Below are positions 19,514 through 28,034 of a stretch of 64,000 bases of DNA, one piece after another (the first letter of the stretch is position 1; each line of letters opens with the position of its first letter). The stretch covers positions 1 to 64,000 of the forward strand of contig DYHW01000001.1 of assembly GCA_020723965.1 (NCBI GenBank). The letters are read 5' to 3'. Position numbers and translations under genes: made by a program. A model generated the notes under the pieces. That model was not told the DNA's origin. It was given only the letters and a program-made list of their open reading frames with translations, and did no database searches. This DNA is from Melioribacter sp. Its GTDB lineage: Bacteria; Bacteroidota; Ignavibacteria; Ignavibacteriales; Melioribacteraceae.

Positions 19514-19521
19514 TGCTTACC

Positions 19522-20112
19522 TCATTGCAAATTTTTTGGTCTAATAATTTTTTGCCATTCAACGGGGTTGTATCTTAGAACAGGATTATATTGATTATAG
19601 GAAGGTTCTGGTAATTCAAACCTGATGTATGCTCTAACGGTTCGTATTTTTCTCCTTTCGGCTGAAGAGCCAAGCGAGCTATAAGGAATAATTGTTCCGC
19701 TGGAATCGAAGTATGTTAATCTGAATTGTGTAACTACGCTGGCAATACCAGGCGCTGCATTATTTTCTCTTCTAAATAATTGCCTGTCATTAGGATTTGG
19801 AGTGCTGCCCATAGCTGTTTTTGTCCCGAGGTAATAATATACTGTGTCTACAGTTCCGTTATTGTCAAAGTCTGATCTGTATCGGAGAGCAATGGAATCT
19901 GCAAGCAAGATCTTATCGCCGGTAGTTCTATAACCGATCTTATAAAGATGGTATTCGAAATACCTTGCCGTAGTTGCAGCGCTTCTTTGTGTATTAGTGT
20001 TTAAGAATATTTCCCGCGCAGATGTGTTAATATTCATATTAAGATTAAGCATCATAAAAATGATAAACCCGCCGATAGCTGATGCGCCTAATATTTCTAA
20101 TAACTGTGCCAT
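19522..20112 (-). CDS. PilW/PulJ-like minor pilin without leader peptide
   Basis: The 196-residue product begins AQLLEILGASAIGGFIIFMM after Met. Aligned with the pilin consensus FTLIELLVALAI, Glu falls at mature position 5, the residue conserved in type IV pilins, yet there is no leader sequence. The body matches PilW/PulJ logic: a long helix with NTQRSAATTARYFEYHLYK, then FRSD-like RYRSDFDNNGTVDTVYYYLG, then RREN, and a C-terminal RAYIRFELP strand. It is flanked by two other genes of the same build, three bases and eight bases away. It probably acts in a pilus-like or secretion fibre, assuming export through another route. Confidence 0.62.
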   Translation of the reverse strand: MAQLLEILGASAIGGFIIFMMLNLNMNINTSAREIFLNTNTQRSAATTARYFEYHLYKIGYRTTGDKILLADSIALRYRSDFDNNGTVDTVYYYLGTKTAMGSTPNPNDRQLFRRENNAAPGIASVVTQFRLTYFDSSGTIIPYSSLGSSAERRKIRTVRAYIRFELPEPSYNQYNPVLRYNPVEWQKIIRPKNLQ

Positions 20113-20115
20113 AAT

Positions 20116-20601
20116 CTAATATGTAACAATGTGATTAACTTTTAGTGTGTCTTTTAAATAAGGGTTCGTTACTAAAATATCTATCCTCTTGGTAAATGTC
20201 CTAGTAAGGGTTTTTGTTCTAGGTGTCATCTTTTCAACATAATAGACATCCGCGCTGGATCTGAATATTCCCATAATACCCAAAGTGTCAAGTTTAACAT
20301 AATTCTTAAAATCGTCTATATCATCATATCTTGTTGGCGTGGGTTCACCTGCATCAGGGCCAAGTGAAGCTGCAGCGGTTAAAGAAGTAGTTGCAGTTAC
20401 TGCCGCGGCTACTGTCTGTTCATCGAATGCTCTTGTCATAATATTGTCTATTAGTGACTGCCCTATTCCGATTCCTGCTATAACAGCTTCGCTATAATAA
20501 TTCGAATCAGTTTGAGAGCGGTTGGAATTCAGAAACAGAAGGGAGAGCACCGAAATAAAAATCAATCCCGCTATAATATATAATAATTGTGTTGTGCCCA
20601 T
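20116..20601 (-). CDS. Pilin-like protein, first gene of the three-gene operon
   Basis: The 161-residue product begins with a hydrophobic helix (TTQLLYIIAGLIFISVLSLL) straight after Met, with no leader, followed by a helical stretch (SQTDSNYYSEAVIAGIGIGQ) and a small beta-rich C-terminal domain ending in NPYLKDTLKVNHIVTY. It leads an operon with the PilW-like and the large beta-rich gene. I do not recognise a named family; by size and order it occupies the place of a PilV-like minor pilin. The 240-base region upstream, shared with the divergent methyltransferase gene, should hold its promoter. Confidence 0.5.
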   Translation of the reverse strand: MGTTQLLYIIAGLIFISVLSLLFLNSNRSQTDSNYYSEAVIAGIGIGQSLIDNIMTRAFDEQTVAAAVTATTSLTAAASLGPDAGEPTPTRYDDIDDFKNYVKLDTLGIMGIFRSSADVYYVEKMTPRTKTLTRTFTKRIDILVTNPYLKDTLKVNHIVTY

Positions 20602-20843
20602 CTTGTTGTTTTGCTTTATTCTCGTTTTGAAGAAGTATATTTTATCTTCGGTTAAAAATATAGAAAATAGAGTTATCTATCTACTCAAATTCTATGCTAT
20701 TACCAGCGCTATGATTTGAATCAATTTGGAAAATATTTTTCGAGAGAATGTAACATTTACCTGTGAAAGTTACTTTTTATTACTTTAATAATTTAGCGCA
20801 AAGTGATTATTTTAGTTCTCAAAAAAAGAGAAAAGAGCATTAA

Positions 20844-21431
20844 ATGGACCCAATCAATTTGTTAGTTGCTATTAACCTTTTTGTTTCGATGAGCGCTAAT
20901 TATTCCGGCGCAAAAAAAGGATTCAAAACTTCCATAACTAAAGTTGCAGAACGCCCAAAAACTTTTCTTCAGAATATACCGCCTAATATTGCAGCGCTTA
21001 TACTTGTCTTAATAATATTATCGATCTTCAAAGTAGGAACATTAACCGGCAGTTATGAAAAAGAATTTGCCAATGTTAGATATATTGGCTTGGGAATGTT
21101 TATAGTTTTTTCTTGGCTTCAAGTCTTGGCTTATAAATCGCTTGGTAATTTTTATGCACAAGATATTGTTATAATGAGAGAACACAAACTTGTAAGTTCC
21201 GGCTTGTATAAGTATTTGAGGCATCCGCAGTACATCAGTCAAATTCTTAGCGATTTAGGCGCCGGACTCGCTTTGATGAGCTATTTAATTGTTCCTCTTG
21301 TTCTTTTAATTGAACTTCCTCTATTTATTTTAAGAGCGCGCTTAGAAGAGAATCTTTTAAGAAACCATTTTGGCGATGAATTTCTGAAATATAAAAAGCG
21401 AAGCGGTTTTTTTATTCCATTCTTGGGTTGA
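20844..21431 (+). CDS. Isoprenylcysteine carboxyl methyltransferase-family membrane protein
   Basis: The 195-residue product has about four to five membrane helices and the catalytic C-terminal signature of the ICMT/PEMT superfamily: SGLYKYLRHPQYISQI (around residues 113-128) and a later E-E pair, RLEENLL. Eukaryotic ICMT methylates prenylated cysteine; bacterial members methylate varied lipids or are uncharacterised, so the substrate is unknown. The amidase gene begins seven bases after its stop, so the two share a transcript. Confidence 0.75.
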   Translation: MDPINLLVAINLFVSMSANYSGAKKGFKTSITKVAERPKTFLQNIPPNIAALILVLIILSIFKVGTLTGSYEKEFANVRYIGLGMFIVFSWLQVLAYKSLGNFYAQDIVIMREHKLVSSGLYKYLRHPQYISQILSDLGAGLALMSYLIVPLVLLIELPLFILRARLEENLLRNHFGDEFLKYKKRSGFFIPFLG

Positions 21432-21438
21432 TCAAAAT

Positions 21439-23037
21439 ATGAAATTACGCACAATAATATTATTCCTTTTATTCATCAGTGCAAACTTTTATGCGCAGAG
21501 ACTGTATAAAATTTCCGTTCAATTGGAAGGAAAAGAAGAAACACTCTCGTTTATAGTAAGAAACGGAGTCGATTATGTTTCGTTAGATGAATTAGCGGCG
21601 TTGTTCTTTGCAAACAAATATTATAATTCCGAAGCAGGAAAACTTGAAATTAAGTTTTCGGAATACACGCTTAAATTTACAGCCAAGAACCAGTTTGTAG
21701 TTTTGACCCGCCGCAAAGACGCTTATCAAAAAATTTTTCAGATTCCTATTTCTACGATTCAGTTAAAAGAAAGTATTTTCATTCCGCTTATTTATTGTGT
21801 GGATTACTTCAGCTTGGGTTATGGAAAGAAATTAGTTTATGACAATCGAACGAAAAATCTTAAAGTTACAGAGGAATCATTTACCGAAGAGAAATTTTTT
21901 GTTCTAATTCAAAACGAAAAGAAACCCGCTGTAGGAATTGATGAACCGATCCGAGAGACTTCTTCAAAGAAATATGATATAAGCGGAATTGAAGTTGAAG
22001 AGAAATCGAACGGAACTCTGATACGGTTAAAAAGCAGCCGCAAATTGAACACGCCGCGTCATTCGATTAGTAATGGAATTTTATTTCTCTTTTTACCTAA
22101 TGTAACTGTTGCGCCGGATATTGCAGAAAAATCGAAACCGGGCGGACTGGTAAAACAAATAAAAAAAATAAATGTATCTGCCAAAAATATTCAGTTGGAA
22201 TTTGCGCTTGCAGAGGGATATTCGACCGCGGAAGTATTTCAGGATTCGGAGAGTAACGATATTGTAATTACGATTCACAACAGATTATTTACAAACCAGA
22301 ATCAATTAACAGATGCAGCAAAATCTAAATGGCTTTTTGATTGCGTTGTTATTGACGCAGGACATGGCGGAAAAGACCCGGGCGCTATTGGAGTTTCAGG
22401 CGTTAAAGAAAAAGATGTCAATCTTTCAATTGCGCTCAAGCTTGGAAAATTGATCGAAAAAAATCTTCCTGAGATTCGAGTGGTTTATACAAGAAAGAAA
22501 GATGAGTTTGTTGAATTGTACAAGCGAGGTAAAACAGCTAATGAAAATGGGGGAAAACTTTTTATTTCGATTCATTGCAATTCTACTGAACAAAAAGATA
22601 TTTCTTACCGCGGATTCGAAGTTTACTTGCTGCGCCCCGGAAGGACTAAAGAAGCTATTCGCATTGCTGAGTTTGAAAACAGTGTAATAAAATACGAAGA
22701 GAACCCGGAGCGTTATCAAACTTTAACGGATGAAAATTTTATTCTTGTCAGCATGGCGCATTCACAGTATATGCGCTACTCTGAACAATTTGCAGATCTT
22801 CTCAATCAAGAATGGATTGGCGGAGTTGAAATACCTTCACTGGGGGTAAAGCAAGCAGGTTTTTTCGTTCTGGTTGGCGCATCGATGCCTGGTGTTTTAA
22901 TTGAAACCGGATTTCTTTCCAATCGTAAGGATGAATCACGCCTTTCATCTGTAGAAGGACAAGCGGAAATTGCGCATGCGATTTTTGAAGCTGTAAAAAG
23001 ATATAAAGAGAAATACAACCAAGAGCTTGGCTATTAG
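21439..23037 (+). CDS. N-acetylmuramoyl-L-alanine amidase (Amidase_3) with N-terminal AMIN-like region
   Basis: The 532-residue product has a signal peptide (to about residue 19, ANFYAQ), a copper-amine-oxidase-N-like module (about 20-140), an AMIN-type beta domain (about 175-280) and a C-terminal zinc amidase domain (about 300-525). Zinc ligands and catalytic residues lie in VVIDAGHGGKDPGAIG, the ISIHCNS strand and VLIETGFLSN. It cleaves peptide stems from peptidoglycan glycan strands in the periplasm, usually at division. AMIN modules target such enzymes to septa. It is co-transcribed with the ICMT-like gene upstream. Confidence 0.9.
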   Translation: MKLRTIILFLLFISANFYAQRLYKISVQLEGKEETLSFIVRNGVDYVSLDELAALFFANKYYNSEAGKLEIKFSEYTLKFTAKNQFVVLTRRKDAYQKIFQIPISTIQLKESIFIPLIYCVDYFSLGYGKKLVYDNRTKNLKVTEESFTEEKFFVLIQNEKKPAVGIDEPIRETSSKKYDISGIEVEEKSNGTLIRLKSSRKLNTPRHSISNGILFLFLPNVTVAPDIAEKSKPGGLVKQIKKINVSAKNIQLEFALAEGYSTAEVFQDSESNDIVITIHNRLFTNQNQLTDAAKSKWLFDCVVIDAGHGGKDPGAIGVSGVKEKDVNLSIALKLGKLIEKNLPEIRVVYTRKKDEFVELYKRGKTANENGGKLFISIHCNSTEQKDISYRGFEVYLLRPGRTKEAIRIAEFENSVIKYEENPERYQTLTDENFILVSMAHSQYMRYSEQFADLLNQEWIGGVEIPSLGVKQAGFFVLVGASMPGVLIETGFLSNRKDESRLSSVEGQAEIAHAIFEAVKRYKEKYNQELGY

Positions 23038-23052
23038 CTCTCAGCTTTAATT

Positions 23053-23217
23053 AATTCACTGAGGTTACGCAAAAGTCATGCTGAACTCGTTTCAGCATCT
23101 GAAAATCGATTAAAAACGAGATTCCGATCCCGACAAGACTTCGTCGAGCTCAGTCGAGACGTCGGGACGGAATGACAGAATCATTTTTTTTGCTTCTTTG
23201 CGTAACTTCAGTGAATT
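23053..23217. repeat. 165-bp element with long terminal inverted repeats (MITE-like)
   Basis: AATTCACTGAGGTTACGCAA at the left end and the reverse complement of TTGCGTAACTTCAGTGAATT at the right end match apart from one base over about 20 bases. Inside are two nested inverted parts, including GTCATGCTGAACTCG...CAGCATC and TCCCGAC...GTCGGGA. No open frame is present. The build is that of a non-autonomous miniature inverted-repeat element or a long hairpin repeat; target-site duplication is not obvious. It lies between the amidase gene and a broken four-helix-bundle gene. Confidence 0.7.
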
Positions 23218-23242
23218 CATAAAATGAAAGAAGAAGCTAGTG

Positions 23243-23604
23243 ATGAAAAACTTTAGATATCTTAAAGCATGAGCAAAAACTCATCAATTAGCGCTGAATA
23301 TTTTCAATGTGAGCAGATCATTTCCTAAGGAAGAACAATTTGGAAAAACATCCCAACTTAGAAATCCTCTTCTCTCAGTTCCAACTAATATTGCCGAAGG
23401 TTGTGGAAGAGGAATCGGTTCTGATTTTGCCCGATTCATTCAGGTAGCCATTGGTTCTGCAAGTGAAGTTGAATATCTAATCTTTTTTTGCAAAGAAAGA
23501 AACTTCATCACAAAAAAATTTATTAGGAAATGAACGATAATGTTGTGATAATAAAAAAATCCTTAACCGCATTAATGAAAAAGCTGACAGCCGATAGCTC
23601 ATAG
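23243..23604 (+). pseudogene. Broken four-helix-bundle protein (23S rRNA intervening-sequence family)
   Basis: Reading from the ATG at 23243 gives MKNFRYLKA, then an in-frame TGA at 23270 where the family has Trp, then a long match: AKTHQLALNIFNVSRSFPKE, SVPTNIAEGCGRG, and SDFARFIQVAIGSASEVEYL. A frameshift near 23530 moves the rest (NDNVVIIKKSLTALMKKLTA) into another frame, ending with TAG at 23602. Intact members of this roughly 120-residue family form four-helix bundles and are encoded in rRNA intervening sequences or as free copies. Two separate lesions make this copy nonfunctional unless the window contains sequencing errors. Confidence 0.8.
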
Positions 23605-23670
23605 ATTTGTTATTAAACTCTCTACCTACTAACTTTGTAGCAGCAATTTTCAAAGAAAGGGTCTATTAAA

Positions 23671-24087
23671 ATGACAAATGCACAAAAATGGATGGCGGCT
23701 TTTCTCGGTTTATTTTTATTTCTGTTTGTACTTGGCAGTATAACAAAAAAGGAAGATGCCGGAAATGCTGTAACCGAAAAATATATGGAAGAAATTTCTC
23801 AAGCTTCACAGGAAATTGACGGGCTCGCTTTAATTAAACAAACAGGCTGTATTACCTGTCACGGCTCGGAATTGCAAGGGACAAAAATGGCGCCTGAATT
23901 AAAAGATTTGAAAAAATATTGGACCCGCGATGCGCTTATAAATTATCTGCGCAATCCTTCATCTTACAGCGACGATGCGAGATTTGATGAATACAGAGCC
24001 AAATACAAAAATATTGTTATGCCTTCTTACAGAAATATTGATGTAAAAGACCTTGGAAAAATGGCGGATTATCTTTTAACCAAGTAG
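23671..24087 (+). CDS. Membrane-anchored monohaem cytochrome c
   Basis: The 138-residue product has an N-terminal membrane helix (about residues 8-24) and one haem site, CITCH at 60-64, with the candidate distal ligand Met117 in IVMPSY. The spacing and the final helix (DLGKMADYLL) are those of class I c-type cytochromes. It should sit on the periplasmic face of the inner membrane and carry electrons. No oxidase or reductase gene is adjacent; a terminator follows, so it appears to be a single-gene transcript. Confidence 0.87.
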   Translation: MTNAQKWMAAFLGLFLFLFVLGSITKKEDAGNAVTEKYMEEISQASQEIDGLALIKQTGCITCHGSELQGTKMAPELKDLKKYWTRDALINYLRNPSSYSDDARFDEYRAKYKNIVMPSYRNIDVKDLGKMADYLLTK

Positions 24088-24120
24088 AAAAAAATCATTT
24101 AGGATTTTAGTGAAAATTTT

Positions 24121-24152
24121 AACCCGATTTCTATAGAGTCGGGTTTTTTTTC
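24121..24152 (+). terminator. Rho-independent terminator after cytochrome c gene
   Basis: AACCCGA and TCGGGTT form a seven-base-pair stem around a loop of about ten bases, followed at once by a run of T. It lies 33 bases after the cytochrome stop codon. Confidence 0.82.
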
Positions 24153-24255
24153 TCATTTGTATGAGAGAAGTAAACCCACATTTTTTTGAAAAACCCTTTA
24201 TCGGTTCACCCCTCGTTATGGTGCTTTCAGTTCCTCAATATAGTTAAACACTAGC

Positions 24256-25248
24256 TTATGCTTTATTCGCGCTGCCAAGCACGTTGATGATCTTGTGTTT
24301 GTAAAGTTCTTTTAACGCATCGCGTGCAGGACCAAGATATTTGCGCGGATCAAATTCTGCCGGGCTATCAGTAAACACTCTGCGAATAGCGGCTGTCATT
24401 GCTAAACGCCCATCCGAATCGATGTTAACTTTGCATACAGATGAAGCGGCGGCTTTGCGAAGCTGTTCTTCAGGAATTCCAACGGCATCTTTTAACTTTC
24501 CGCCGTTGCTGTTTATTATTCTTACCAACTCAGCCGGCACAGAAGATGCGCCGTGTAATACGATCGGGAAACCAGGTATTCTTCTTTCGCATTCTTCAAG
24601 AATATCAAAACGAAGCGGAGGAGGAACAAGAACGCCATCGGCTGTGCGCGTGCATTGTTCGGGTGTAAATTTGTTTGCGCCGTGCGATGTTCCAATCGAA
24701 ATTGCTAATGAATCAACTCCTGTTTTCTTTACGAAATCTTCTACTTCTTCAGGTTTTGTGTAATGAGTAACTTCGCTTGATACTTCGTCTTCTATTCCGG
24801 CTAAAACGCCAAGTTCGCCTTCAACACTTACATCATATTTATGGGCGTATTCAACTACTTGAGCAGTAAGTTCAATATTTTTTTCGTATGGAAGATGAGA
24901 ACCGTCTATCATTACGGAAGAAAATCCGGATTCTATGCAAGATTTGCAAAGTTCAAAAGTATCGCCATGATCGAGGTGAAGAACAATCGGAATAGCATAT
25001 CCTAATTCCTTTGCATAGTCAACTGCGCCTTTTGCAAGATGCTTTAAGAGAGTTTGATTTGCGTATTTGCGTGCGCCGCTTGATACTTGTAAAATTACCG
25101 GCGACTTTGTTTCAACGCAAGCGCCAATAATTGCCTGAAGTTGTTCAAGATTATTGAAGTTAAAAGCCGGAATTGCATAACCACCCTTCACAGCCTTCTG
25201 AAAAAGCTCTTTGGAGTTTACCAAACCTAATTCTTTATAAGTAGTCAT
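24256..25248 (-). CDS. fba: Class II fructose-bisphosphate aldolase
   Basis: The ATG at 25248 (MTTYKELGL) was chosen because GGAAAG lies just upstream, inside the four-codon extension that begins at 25260. The 330-residue product is a zinc-dependent class II aldolase: HLDHGD (91-96) supplies metal ligands, SVMIDGS follows, and VEGELG and LHGASS mark later active-site strands. It interconverts fructose-1,6-bisphosphate with dihydroxyacetone phosphate and glyceraldehyde-3-phosphate in the cytosol. Other glycolytic genes in the window (gpmA at 36724, pyk at 55969) are unlinked. Confidence 0.9.
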   Translation of the reverse strand: MTTYKELGLVNSKELFQKAVKGGYAIPAFNFNNLEQLQAIIGACVETKSPVILQVSSGARKYANQTLLKHLAKGAVDYAKELGYAIPIVLHLDHGDTFELCKSCIESGFSSVMIDGSHLPYEKNIELTAQVVEYAHKYDVSVEGELGVLAGIEDEVSSEVTHYTKPEEVEDFVKKTGVDSLAISIGTSHGANKFTPEQCTRTADGVLVPPPLRFDILEECERRIPGFPIVLHGASSVPAELVRIINSNGGKLKDAVGIPEEQLRKAAASSVCKVNIDSDGRLAMTAAIRRVFTDSPAEFDPRKYLGPARDALKELYKHKIINVLGSANKA

Positions 25249-25350
25249 AATGCTTTCCAAATTTTTTAAAAAACAATCGTTATCTTTTACTTAATTATAT
25301 ATAAATATACACACTTATCAAAGAGCGCTTCAGCGCGCCAAAAATGTTTT

Positions 25351-26037
25351 CTATCTATTTAAGTATGCAATAACGCCTATGTGAAAAGTAAGCAGATCTG
25401 TTTTGGATTTTTGAGAAACAAAAATTGTTTGCCCAAGTGGATTAACGAAAACGCTATTCTCGGTTAAATATTTAGCTTCAGTGCCGAATATATATCTTAC
25501 TTTTAAATCTAAGAACAGTAATTGAACTTTGCCTGAGTTTTCAGAAAGTTTGATTAGCGCTCCTGCGCCGCCGCCGTAACTCCAAGCAAAATCATCAAAG
25601 TTTGTTGAAGATGCAATTTGCATATTGCTTCCTTCGCTTTTTACTTCCGATTCTGTAAATATGTATGCGCCTCCGAATATCCCTTCTGCATAAGGTCTAA
25701 TTGTTCCTGTAAAAGGATTAACTTGAAAAAGCATGTGTAAGTTTGCAATACTGTTTGTTCGGGTTAGATTTAAAAAAATTCCTGGAAATCCAATCCACGG
25801 CTTTCTTTCGCTAACCTGACCATAAATTATATATCCGCCGCTCAAACCAATTGCGAAAGGTCTTTCTTTTGAAGGGGACCAAAGTGTTCCGTGGAACTGA
25901 ATGCCGAATCCTAAGTTATTAACATTATTCCTGAATTCGCCCTGAGGGGAAGCTAAAAATAAATTGCCTGCTAACGATTGCGGCAAGCCGATAGTTGCCG
26001 TAATTAAAATCAAGATGAATGATAAAAGTATTTTCAT
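25351..26037 (-). CDS. Secreted hypothetical protein, probable small outer-membrane beta-barrel
   Basis: The 228-residue product has a signal peptide (MKILLSFILILITATIGLPQ), then alternating hydrophobic and polar strands rich in Gly and aromatics (LSGGYIIYGQ, AEGIFGGAYIF, YGGGAGALIK) and a final strand ending in AYLNR. That pattern suggests an eight-stranded OmpA/OmpW-like barrel. I do not recognise a specific family. It stands alone between the aldolase and aat genes. Confidence 0.6.
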   Translation of the reverse strand: MKILLSFILILITATIGLPQSLAGNLFLASPQGEFRNNVNNLGFGIQFHGTLWSPSKERPFAIGLSGGYIIYGQVSERKPWIGFPGIFLNLTRTNSIANLHMLFQVNPFTGTIRPYAEGIFGGAYIFTESEVKSEGSNMQIASSTNFDDFAWSYGGGAGALIKLSENSGKVQLLFLDLKVRYIFGTEAKYLTENSVFVNPLGQTIFVSQKSKTDLLTFHIGVIAYLNR

Positions 26038-26107
26038 GACTAACTCCTAATTTAAACGATGAATTTATATCTCCTCTATAGAAAAGAGAAAAAGGAACCG
26101 TTAGCGG

Positions 26108-26710
26108 TTAAACAAAGGTTACATTTTTTTTATACGCCATAAGTAAAAGATCCGCAAATTCATGAAATGGAATTTCTTCTGCCCCAAACATCATTAAATG
26201 TTCGGTTTGATATTGTGTATCGAGAAGAACAAATCCTTTTTCTCTCAATCGTTCAATAAGTTTTACTAATGCACACTTTGATGCTTGAGAAACTTTTGAG
26301 AACATAGATTCACCAAAGAATGCACCGCGATAAGTAACGCCATACAATCCGCCAACAAGTTCTCTGCTTTGATAAACTTCTACAGAATGAAGATGACCGA
26401 GCTGATACAATCCTTTATAAGACTCTAATAGTTCTGCGGATATCCATGTATGTTCTCTAGTGGCGCAGTAATTCACAACTTCGAGAGTGGCTGAATCGAA
26501 TTTGAATTCGAAGTTTGATGACTGCATGAATTTTTTCAACGAACGGGGAATGTTAAAACGATCGAGAGGAATTATCGTACGAATTTCAGGCACGTACCAG
26601 TTTATCTCACCGGATTCATCTGCCATAGGAAATGCGCCGCGCGCGTAGAGCAAAATCATATTTTCGGGTTTCAGAAGATCTTTTTTATTAAAAAGAATTC
26701 TGTTACTCAT
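26108..26710 (-). CDS. aat: Leucyl/phenylalanyl-tRNA-protein transferase
   Basis: The 200-residue product carries the Aat signatures: YARGAFPMA, INWYVPEIRTIIPLD, a central HTWI, GGLYGV, FFGESMFS and LLDTQYQTEH. The enzyme adds Leu or Phe from aminoacyl-tRNA to the N-terminus of proteins with basic N-terminal residues, marking them for ClpS/ClpAP degradation (N-degron pathway). Its start codon overlaps the end of the DUF2721 gene by eight bases, so the two are translationally coupled. Confidence 0.9.
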   Translation of the reverse strand: MSNRILFNKKDLLKPENMILLYARGAFPMADESGEINWYVPEIRTIIPLDRFNIPRSLKKFMQSSNFEFKFDSATLEVVNYCATREHTWISAELLESYKGLYQLGHLHSVEVYQSRELVGGLYGVTYRGAFFGESMFSKVSQASKCALVKLIERLREKGFVLLDTQYQTEHLMMFGAEEIPFHEFADLLLMAYKKNVTFV

Positions 26711-27194
26711 GAGATTTTACTTCGTATAAAATTATATCGTAACCTTTCTTTGTTTCGAAACCTGCTAATACAATCCCCGTCATAACAAAGAACATTCCCA
26801 ATAAAAACGCAGCAATAATAAAGTAATTTAGTTTTCCGATCGTAAGAAAAGAAGAAACACCAAGCAGCAGGGAAGTAAATACAAAGAGTGCAACAGCGCT
26901 TGTGTAACAGAGAACAGTATTACGCACAAGTTTTGCGCGGTAGATAAGTGCAGTTAGCTGCGTTGCAATACTTTCGAGCCGAATGTTATCGTCTGTTGTA
27001 GGCAGCTTTTCACCTATTTTTATCATCAATCTTCTCTTTTCTTCGTTGAGCAGACGAATTCGGTTTACGACTAATGAGTATTTGTTGTTAATTCCGAGAA
27101 GCAGCAAGCCGCATGCGCTTATCATTACAGCAGGCGCAACCATCAGTTGAATAATCTGTACGGCATTTAGTGTAAAATCTTTAAATATATCCAT
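26703..27194 (-). CDS. DUF2721 membrane protein
   Basis: The 163-residue product has three hydrophobic segments (about 14-32, 95-115 and 122-145) and the conserved DUF2721 start VQIIQLMVAPAVMISACGLL followed by NRIRLLNEEKRRL. Function of the family is unknown. It is the upstream partner of aat, overlapping it by eight bases. Confidence 0.8.
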   Translation of the reverse strand: MDIFKDFTLNAVQIIQLMVAPAVMISACGLLLLGINNKYSLVVNRIRLLNEEKRRLMIKIGEKLPTTDDNIRLESIATQLTALIYRAKLVRNTVLCYTSAVALFVFTSLLLGVSSFLTIGKLNYFIIAAFLLGMFFVMTGIVLAGFETKKGYDIILYEVKSHE

Positions 27195-27337
27195 TTCTTA
27201 ATTCCTTATTTATCTGCCCGAATGAATAAATGCGCATCTCAATTACAGTAGAATAATTACAAACCAAAATTATAGTTCATTCTATGGAACAAAATAATAA
27301 TTGAGAAAAAAATCTTGAGTAAAAAATATTTTAATAT

Positions 27338-27766
27338 TTATCTGGCATAAATGTAATTGTGAAGAACTTCTATCGTTTCCTTATGGTCTTTTAAATCAAA
27401 TTCTAATAAATCTCTTATTGAAAGAATTCCAACGAGTTTAGATTCATCGATGATTAAAATATGCCGAATTCCTTTTTCCTTCATTTTTATTAAGCAGTGC
27501 TGATGAGTTTCTTTAATATTAGCAAGCACTAAATCTTTTGTCATAACGTCATTAACGATAGTTGTTTTCAAATCAAGTCCCTTGGCAATTACTCTTCTTA
27601 CTAAATCCCGCTCAGAAAAAACGCCGAGCAGTTTGCCGTCTTCACTAAGAATAGGAACAAGACCAATATTGTGTTCTGCCATGTAGTTGACAACATCAAA
27701 GATTGATGTGCCGGATTTAACAGTGTATAGCGCTTTAGAGGTTAGTATTTCTATTAAAGATTTCAT
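27338..27766 (-). CDS. CBS-domain pair protein
   Basis: The ATG at 27766 follows a GGAG site; a TTG four codons earlier lies inside that site and was rejected. The 142-residue product is essentially one Bateman module: two CBS motifs with GKLLGVFSERDLVRRV and SKLVGILSIRDLLEFD. Such stand-alone proteins bind adenine nucleotides and may modulate a partner enzyme. No partner is evident; the neighbours on both sides are unrelated. Confidence 0.85.
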   Translation of the reverse strand: MKSLIEILTSKALYTVKSGTSIFDVVNYMAEHNIGLVPILSEDGKLLGVFSERDLVRRVIAKGLDLKTTIVNDVMTKDLVLANIKETHQHCLIKMKEKGIRHILIIDESKLVGILSIRDLLEFDLKDHKETIEVLHNYIYAR

Positions 27767-27911
27767 TTTCTGCTCCAATTATATATAGTTAATGTAACTA
27801 ATAAGAATCTAACATTTTTAAGAATACTATTTCAAGAAAAATTTTATAAAACAAACAAAGATTTTCGCCGCAGCCCAAGCGCCTCTTTCTAGATGGAAAT
27901 TAGATATAAGA

Positions 27912-27933
27912 GGCGGCAAGCTATTTTGCCGCC
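27912..27933. repeat. GC-rich intergenic hairpin
   Basis: GGCGGCAAG and the opposing TTGCCGCC form an eight-base-pair stem around a six-base loop, in the 268-base gap between the CBS and pruA-like genes. No clear T-tract follows on either strand. It could end the long minus-strand transcript arriving from the hydroxyproline-type cluster, or be an interspersed repeat. Confidence 0.45.
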
Positions 27934-28034
27934 CAGTTCATTTCTTTGGATTTTGGTCTTGACTTCGTCAAGCCTGATATTAGTCTCAATAGAGGATAAA
28001 ATGAAATAAAGAAAATAACCTCAGTGAAAACCAA

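Noticed and set aside
23309..23533. Intact 74-residue gene
   Set aside because: It is the middle part of the four-helix-bundle pseudogene; the family match continues on both sides across a stop and a frameshift.
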